42,143 nt of DNA from a bacterium (GTDB lineage: Bacteria > Methylomirabilota > Methylomirabilia > Methylomirabilales > 2-02-FULL-66-22): the NCBI GenBank assembly GCA_029580855.1, contig JAKPQH010000002.1, positions 1 to 42,143 of the forward strand, given 5' to 3'. Position 1 is the stretch's first letter, and each line of letters opens with the position of its first letter. Positions 36,918 to 42,143 of the stretch are shown piece after piece. A program made the translations under genes and the position numbers. The notes below the pieces were generated by a model. That model was given only the letters and a program-made list of their open reading frames with translations, did not search any database and was not told the origin of the DNA.

Positions 36918-37388
36918 ATGCAGCAACGGCTCGATTACAAGCTCGCCTCACCCGAAGCGTTCAAGGCGATGCTCCACACCCAGAACCAGGTCCACAAGAG
37001 CGGCCTGGAGGACTCGCTGCTGGAACTGGTCAAGTCCCGCGCCTCGCAGATCAACGGCTGCGCGTGGTGTCTGGACATGCACACCAAGGATGCGCGCGCG
37101 CGGGGCGAGACCGAACAGCGCCTCTACCTGCTTTCGGTCTGGCGCGAGGCGCCGTGCTACAGCGCGCGCGAGCGCGCCGCGCTGGCCTGGACCGAAGCGG
37201 TCACCCAGATCGCCACCACGCACGACGTGCCCGATGCGGTGTACGAGGAGGCCCGACGGCATTTCGATGAGAAAGCGCTGGTCGACCTGACCCTGGCGAT
37301 CGTCGCGATCAACGGCTGGAACCGGATGAACGTCGCTTTCCGTACCGCGGTCGGTACCTACGTCAGCCCCCACGCGACGGCGCGCTGA
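36918..37388 (+). CDS. Carboxymuconolactone decarboxylase family / AhpD-like protein
   Basis: The product is 156 residues from ATG after AAAGGAG with a seven-base spacing. NGCAWCLDMHTKDAR holds C48, C51 and H55, the CxxCxxxH active site of AhpD-like alkylhydroperoxidases. SARERAALAWTEAVT and the C-terminal VAINGWNRMNVAFR are family marks. It would act as a thiol peroxidase or a related redox protein in the cytosol. It probably shares a transcript with the preceding enzyme. The gap after it has CCGGTTG-N8-CAACCGG (37465-37486), with no T-tract. Confidence 0.92.
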   Translation: MQQRLDYKLASPEAFKAMLHTQNQVHKSGLEDSLLELVKSRASQINGCAWCLDMHTKDARARGETEQRLYLLSVWREAPCYSARERAALAWTEAVTQIATTHDVPDAVYEEARRHFDEKALVDLTLAIVAINGWNRMNVAFRTAVGTYVSPHATAR

Positions 37389-37626
37389 GACGCGTGCGAA
37401 CCGGACGCAAAACGGAGGGGCTGCGGAAATCGGGTCGGGACGGCGCAAGGTCTCGGAAATCGAGCCGGTTGTTCGCCGTCAACCGGACGATCCAGGACCA
37501 GCGTAACACCGGCAGGATCAGTGGCGCCGGCGCGGGTTGTCGCCGCGATGCGCGGCACCGCGGGTGCCGGGCGCGCGGGTGTCCGCGGTTTGCTGACGCT
37601 GAACTCTTCGCAACGGGGGTGACGTC

Positions 37627-38184
37627 ATGAGCGCATACAAGGTGGCGGTGCTGCTGGGCAGCTTGCGGAAAGATTCGTACAACAGGCGGCTGATGCTTGC
37701 CGTCGAGAAGCTCGCGCCGGCGCATCTGAAATTCGAGCAGGTGCGGATCGACGATCTGCCGCTGTACTCGCAGGACTTTGACGCGGATTATCCGCCGAAC
37801 GCGCGCCGCCTGAAGAAAGACATCGAATCGGCGCAGGCGCTGCTGTTCGTCACGCCCGAATACAACCGCTCGGTCCCGGGCGTGTTGAAGAACGCCGTCG
37901 ATATCGCGTCGCGGCCGTGGGGCACGAACTCATTTGCCGGCAAGCCGGCGGCGGTCATCGGCACCTCGATCGGCGCCGTGGGCACGGCCATCGCGCAGCA
38001 CCACCTGCGCAGCGCGCTGCACTTCCTCGACGTTGCCACGCTCGGACAACCGGAGGTGTACCTGCATTTTCGCGACGAAATCATCGCGGCCGACGGAACC
38101 ATCGCCAACGAGTCGACGCGCGAATTCCTGCAGCGCTTTGTCGACGCCTACGTCGCGTGGGTGGAACGCTTCGCGGCGAAGTAG
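37627..38184 (+). CDS. NAD(P)H-dependent FMN reductase family protein
   Basis: The product is 185 residues. AVLLGSLRKDSYNRRLM (8-24) is the FMN phosphate-binding loop, and VTPEYNRSVPGVLKNAVD (about 76-93) is the second flavin motif of the azoreductase/ChrR type flavodoxin-like fold. KPAAVIGTSIGAVGTA forms the third loop. It reduces quinones, azo dyes or chromate with NAD(P)H in the relatives known. It is 238 bases downstream of the AhpD-like gene in the same orientation and convergent with the MFS gene. Confidence 0.93.
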   Translation: MSAYKVAVLLGSLRKDSYNRRLMLAVEKLAPAHLKFEQVRIDDLPLYSQDFDADYPPNARRLKKDIESAQALLFVTPEYNRSVPGVLKNAVDIASRPWGTNSFAGKPAAVIGTSIGAVGTAIAQHHLRSALHFLDVATLGQPEVYLHFRDEIIAADGTIANESTREFLQRFVDAYVAWVERFAAK

Positions 38185-38335
38185 ACGCCGGGCAACGCGC
38201 GATCGGCAGGGCGTCGATCGTCAGGACGTCGGTGGGCCGGAGCGCGACCGGCTGAACCGCAAGCGGCGGCCCGGGGCGCGCGCGCAACGCCGGAGCGGAT
38301 GGGCGGACCGGGCGCGGCGGATCCGGACCATCGGG

Positions 38336-39760
38336 TCACCACGAACCGTGGTGCTCCGGTACGCGCGTGACCAAGGGCAGGGCGGCCACAAGAAGCGCGG
38401 CCACCACGGCATAGACCCAGGCCTGGACGCCGCCGGAGTCGACGAAATGGGCGAGGACCGCGGTGGCGACGGAGACGGTGGTGATCGACCCGATCTGCAG
38501 CGATGCGGTACGTAGTGCGGCGAGGGTCGAGGAATGCTCGGGTGCCAGTTGCAGCCCGGCGTTACGGCTTGCGGGGTTGATCGTCCCGCCGCCGGCGCCG
38601 ACCAGACCCGCCGCCGCCGCCAACCAGACGTAGGGCGAAATTCCGGGAGTCGGCCGGAGGGCGAGCAGCAGCATGCCGACGGCAATCGCGATGCCGCCGG
38701 CATACAACGGCGACCGGTGACCGGTGCGCCGCAGCATCAGGGCGGCCACGATGGAAAGCGCAACGGCGGCGGCGGCCTGCGCAATGAGCAGCGTGCCGGA
38801 ACCGAGCGCGTCGATACCGTAGCGGGTGGTCGCGTACAGCGGGACGAGCGTCATCGCTCCGTTCGCCACGCCGCCGTAAACCATGGTGATGAGGTTGACC
38901 GATCCGAAACCCGGTCCGTGGATCAACCGCGGGGCGATAAACGGCTGCGCGGAGCGGCGGATGTGGCGGACGAACATCCACCCGGCGAGGGTCGCGGTGA
39001 CCGCCAGACCCATGGACACGGACGAGATCATGTGTCCGTGTGTTTCGCCCAGGTAGCTGACGGCCAGCATGCCCGTCAGCAGACCCACACCCAGCAGCGC
39101 CATCCCGGTGACGTCCATCCCGAATCGGGTCTCGTCCGTCCGCGGCCGATCGCGCGGCACGTAGCGCAACGCCAGGACGATGATGGCGATCCCGATCGGC
39201 ACGTTGACCAGGAACACGCCCCGCCACGTCCAGTAGGACACGAACAGCCCGCCGAATACGGGTCCGATCATTGCGCCGACGGGAAAGATGCTGCCGAACA
39301 GGCTGACGGCGCGATCGCGGGTGTCGCCGAAATGATCGACGACGATCCCGGTTGCCGACGGAGTGAAGCCCGCCCCGCCGGCCGCCTGCGCCGCTCGCAA
39401 CGCGATGAGCACCGAGATGTCGTCGGCCAGTCCGCAGCACAGCGATGCCGCGGTGAACGCGACGACCGAGCCGAGGAACACCCTCCGGCGGCCATAGCGC
39501 TCGCTGAGCTTGCCGCTGATGGGCAACATCAATACGAAGCCGAGCGAGTATGCCGTGATGGTCCACCCGGCCCAGTTGATGGACGTTCCCAGCCCCTGCT
39601 GCAAAGCGTGCAATGCCGTCGCGACGATCGTCGAGTCGACCGACATCATCAGCAAGGCCAGGGCGACAATCGCGAACACCAATACCCGGCGGACGGGCGG
39701 ATGCCCGCCGTCCGAGCCCGGGTACCCGGCGGTCCGGTGTGTCTCACACTGGGTATTCAT
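38336..39760 (-). CDS. MFS multidrug efflux transporter, DHA2 (EmrB/QacA) type
   Basis: The product is 474 residues with about 14 hydrophobic spans. It is a proton-linked exporter of the inner membrane. The start chosen is the ATG giving MNTQCETHRTAGYP; the frame stays open upstream to 39880 but that leader is unconserved. Span 1 leads to MSVDSTIVATALHALQQGL, which is motif D1-like, LSERYGRRRVFLGS is motif A, and SIFPVGAMIGPVFGG is motif C of drug antiporters. It is convergent with the FMN reductase gene. A divergent regulator is common for such genes, yet none is recognisable upstream. Confidence 0.92.
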   Translation of the reverse strand: MNTQCETHRTAGYPGSDGGHPPVRRVLVFAIVALALLMMSVDSTIVATALHALQQGLGTSINWAGWTITAYSLGFVLMLPISGKLSERYGRRRVFLGSVVAFTAASLCCGLADDISVLIALRAAQAAGGAGFTPSATGIVVDHFGDTRDRAVSLFGSIFPVGAMIGPVFGGLFVSYWTWRGVFLVNVPIGIAIIVLALRYVPRDRPRTDETRFGMDVTGMALLGVGLLTGMLAVSYLGETHGHMISSVSMGLAVTATLAGWMFVRHIRRSAQPFIAPRLIHGPGFGSVNLITMVYGGVANGAMTLVPLYATTRYGIDALGSGTLLIAQAAAAVALSIVAALMLRRTGHRSPLYAGGIAIAVGMLLLALRPTPGISPYVWLAAAAGLVGAGGGTINPASRNAGLQLAPEHSSTLAALRTASLQIGSITTVSVATAVLAHFVDSGGVQAWVYAVVAALLVAALPLVTRVPEHHGSW

Positions 39761-40753
39761 GGAGTCTGGAGGTGCGAGGGCGCCCATCGTCGTGAAGACG
39801 ACAGCCTTGATCGATCCGGCGACGCATGGTAGAGCCAGCCCCTGTTGATCGGCAAGAAACCTCCCGATGCACCAAGTCACGAGCTGCGCCGCAGGCGCCT
39901 TCCGCGGCGGCGCGGGGCGGCACCAAGGCGGCGCCGCAGCGGCCGCCTCGGCGACGGGGACGCCCGCGTCGGTTTGCGATCAGGGCGATCGCGGGCCGCG
40001 TTACACGGGTCAGCAGAATATCGCCGCCCAACCGGGCGGCGGGACCCGTCGCCGGGACCCGGATCTGCATTCCCTTCGTGTCCATCGCCCCCTCCCCTGG
40101 GCATCTTGGTCGTGGGTTTCCGGCAGGTCGTTCAACCGCCGCTTGACCCGCGCGGTCTCGCGCAGCACCGGTGCGCGACTCCGGGAGCGGCGGGTCAACG
40201 GGCACCCCGCCGACTATTCCGTCGGCGGCCCGGCGCGCGTGCCACCCGTGCCCCAGGCCGTCCATCGGGATGCCGTGACGCGCGTGCCGGTTGCGATTGT
40301 CGATCATCATCCGTGGGGTGACACGCCGGCGGGTTTTGAGAGCGTGGCATTTCTCCCGGTCCTAGCGGTTTCTCCCTTGGCCTTGTCGGAGTAATGCACA
40401 TCGTCTGCCGGCAGCGGCGCCGGCGCGCCCGCGGCTTCCAACGAGGCGGGTGGGGGTATCTCGATTCCCCACGGACTCGACCTGCCATGTCGGCAACGGG
40501 CCAACTGACCCGATCATGCTGGGCGTGGTGGATGCTGTCAAGCAAAAGCCATGTCGGGCCACTGGACGGCACATTGACCTAGAGGCCGCGCACCCCGCCC
40601 TGGCCGCACCCGGGGCGGGGCGTCCACGCGAAACCATGGAGGGCTGACGAGATGATCCCGGACACGCCGAAGGAGGTCCCTGCCCACGAGGGGGTCGCGG
40701 CGATCGCCGCGCCGCGGCCCGCGTCCTCGATTCGGGCGGGGCGCCGAATCGCC
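39761..40753 (+). other. ~1 kb region without a recognised gene
   Basis: Both strands carry open frames, as expected in high-GC DNA, but none has a family pattern. The plus strand near 39930-39960 gives PRRRGRPRRF, which resembles the start of some TetR regulators, without a following helix-turn-helix. A hairpin with arms CGATTCGG (40728-40735) and CCGAATCG (40744-40751) lies directly after the ABC permease stop (minus strand) and may stabilise or end that transcript, though it has no T-tract. The rest may be decayed DNA. Confidence 0.4.
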
Positions 40754-41602
40754 TTACTCTTTCAGCCCGCCGGCCGTGAGCCCCTGCACGATGTGGCGTT
40801 GGACGAAGAGGATGAGGACAAGGATGGGCAAGGTGATGAGCGTGGCGGCCGCGGAAAGGCCGCCCCAGTCGATCTCGTCGCTCGAGATGAAGTTGAAGAC
40901 CGCCACGGGGAGGGTGCGCCGGTCGGGGCCAGTCAGGATCAGGGCAAAGATGAAGTTGTTCCAGGAGAAGATAAAGGCGAGGATGGTCGCCGTGGCCAGC
41001 GCCGTGCGGCAGAGCGGGAGAGCGATCCGCGTAAAAACCCGCCACCGCGAGCAGCCGTCGATGCGCGCCGCTTCCTCCAGCTCCAGGGGCACGTCCTCGA
41101 AGGCGCCGATCATGATCCACACCACGATGGGCAGGGTGATGATCAAGTGGGAGGCGACCATGCACGCGAAGGTATCGATCCACCCCAGCTTCTGGAACAG
41201 GATGAAAAAGGGAACGACGTAACTCAGGTGGGGCGCCATGCGCGCCACGAGAATCCCGATGGCGAGTCCCCGCTGGCGGTGTCTGGCGATGGCGTGCGCG
41301 GCCGGCAGACCCAGCGCCAAGGCCGTCAGCGTCGCCCCCCCGCTGATGACGACGCTGTTCCGCATGAACGTGAAGAACTGGTTGACGGCGAACACCTTGC
41401 GGAAATTTTCCAGCGTCGGCGCGAACAGCCATAACGGCGGGTAGGTCGTGTTCTGGACCTGCGTTTTGAGCGCCCCCAGCACCATCCACACAAAGACGAA
41501 GACGAAGGGGACGCAGATCGCCACCACACCGGTGTAGTACACGGCAGTTCCCAGCGACCGGCCTCGAGGACCGCCGCGGGACGACGCCGTCAGTAGCTCC
41601 AT
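40754..41602 (-). CDS. Sugar ABC transporter permease, MalG-like (CUT1)
   Basis: The product is 282 residues with six hydrophobic spans. It has the EAA loop EEAARIDGCSRWRVFTRIALPL, quoted in part as EEAARIDGCSRWRVFTRI, through which the permease contacts the ATPase. The N-terminal span follows a short basic leader, and MVLGALKTQ with the extracytoplasmic LENFRKVF motif suits MalG/UgpE-type permeases. The start overlaps the end of the upstream permease by 13 bases, so the two form a heterodimer unit. No binding protein or ATPase lies within the window. Confidence 0.93.
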   Translation of the reverse strand: MELLTASSRGGPRGRSLGTAVYYTGVVAICVPFVFVFVWMVLGALKTQVQNTTYPPLWLFAPTLENFRKVFAVNQFFTFMRNSVVISGGATLTALALGLPAAHAIARHRQRGLAIGILVARMAPHLSYVVPFFILFQKLGWIDTFACMVASHLIITLPIVVWIMIGAFEDVPLELEEAARIDGCSRWRVFTRIALPLCRTALATATILAFIFSWNNFIFALILTGPDRRTLPVAVFNFISSDEIDWGGLSAAATLITLPILVLILFVQRHIVQGLTAGGLKE

Positions 41603-42143
41603 GACCGCTCCCGCACCCGCACCAGAATCAGGTTGACGCCGAACACCAGGATGAGGAGGATCACGGCCAGGGCCGCGGCGTACCCCATGTGAAAGTACTT
41701 GAACCCTTCCTGGAACACGTAGATGTTGAGCACCTCGGTGGCTCGGTTGGGTCCTCCCTCGGTCATCACATAAATGGTGTCAAAGGTCTTGAGCGAATCC
41801 ATGGTCCGGAAGATGAGCGCCACCGCGATGGCCGGACGCAAAAGCGGCAGGGTGACGTAGCGGAGGAGTTGCCAGCCCGCCGCGCCGTCGATCCGGGCCG
41901 CCTCGAACGGCGTGGCGGGAAGCGACTGGAGGCCGGCGTGCAAGATCAGGATCATGAACGGCGTCCACTTCCACACATCCATAAAGATCAGCGACGGGAG
42001 GGCGGTCCCCGGATGGCCCAGCCAGAGCAGCGGCTTCACCCCCAGCAGGGAGAGGAGGTAATTCAGTACTCCCAGGCTGGGGTTGAACATGACCACCCAG
42101 ATGAGGGCGATAGCCGCCGGCGTGGAGACCATGGGGAGGAGTA
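41590..42143 (-). CDS. Sugar ABC transporter permease, MalF-like (CUT1), 5' partial
   Basis: At least 180 residues are visible, and the frame stays open to the window edge. The residues before the first visible Met read LLP, as in the LLPMVxSP motif of MalF/UgpA permeases, so the true start lies beyond 42143. MFNPSLGVLNYLLSLLG, LIFMDVWKWTPFMILILHAG and the EAA loop FEAARIDGAAGWQLLRYVTL are visible, then TEGGPNRATEVLNIYVFQEG. Sugar or polyol import is the likely role; the substrate cannot be told. Confidence 0.93.
   Translation of the reverse strand, partial: LLPMVSTPAAIALIWVVMFNPSLGVLNYLLSLLGVKPLLWLGHPGTALPSLIFMDVWKWTPFMILILHAGLQSLPATPFEAARIDGAAGWQLLRYVTLPLLRPAIAVALIFRTMDSLKTFDTIYVMTEGGPNRATEVLNIYVFQEGFKYFHMGYAAALAVILLILVFGVNLILVRVRERSWSY

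Noticed and set aside
39926..39990. TetR-type regulator upstream of the efflux pump
   Set aside because: Only PRRRGRPRRF resembles a TetR N-terminus; no helix-turn-helix or body follows in any frame.

Overview
The window is a high-GC bacterial chromosome segment, roughly two thirds G+C by eye. Its first 32.4 kb is close-packed housekeeping DNA. The tail of tuf is followed by one unbroken, co-directional S10-spc-alpha ribosomal cluster (rpsJ to rplQ), with secY, adk, map, infA and rpoA in their usual places. A strong intrinsic terminator at about 16.2 kb closes this block. A LarA-type racemase gene and a divergent EF-G paralogue come next, then a second terminator-like hairpin. The rimP-nusA-ylxR-infB-ylxP-rbfA-nrnA-truB-ribF cluster follows, then rpsO-pnp and an M16 processing peptidase. 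No rRNA, tRNA or CRISPR array was seen.

The lineage cannot be named from sequence alone. The gene order, frequent GTG starts, four-cysteine ribosomal proteins and recurrent promoters of the form TTGACA-N17/18-TAGnTT or GATACT suggest an uncultivated soil or sediment bacterium. My best guess is the NC10/Rokubacteria (Methylomirabilota) area, as an inference only.

From 32.46 kb the character changes. A nucleotidyltransferase gene with a small partner, behind a consensus promoter, looks like a toxin-antitoxin-type pair. About 0.95 kb of gene fossils follows. It holds two decayed copies of a zinc-motif transposase C-terminus (IS91-like), the C-terminal half of a dienelactone hydrolase without its stop, and the first ~33 codons of a biotin carboxylase fused in frame to the second transposase fossil. 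After that come a Tat-exported amidohydrolase, a PEP mutase/isocitrate lyase-family enzyme, an AhpD-like CxxC protein, an NAD(P)H:FMN reductase and, on the minus strand, a drug-efflux MFS transporter. About 1 kb without a recognisable gene follows. The window ends inside a minus-strand sugar ABC transporter operon (two CUT1-type permeases, the upstream one cut by the window edge).

The first part makes ribosomes, starts translation and turns over RNA. The last 10 kb is an accessory region that bears the marks of insertion, deletion and gene decay. The most unusual observations are the fossil mosaic at 33.3-34.2 kb, the promoter that would place a terminator-like hairpin at the very 5' end of the rimP-nusA-infB transcript, the dyad repeat inserted between rpsJ and rplC, and the M16 peptidase whose conserved N-terminus has no ordinary start codon.
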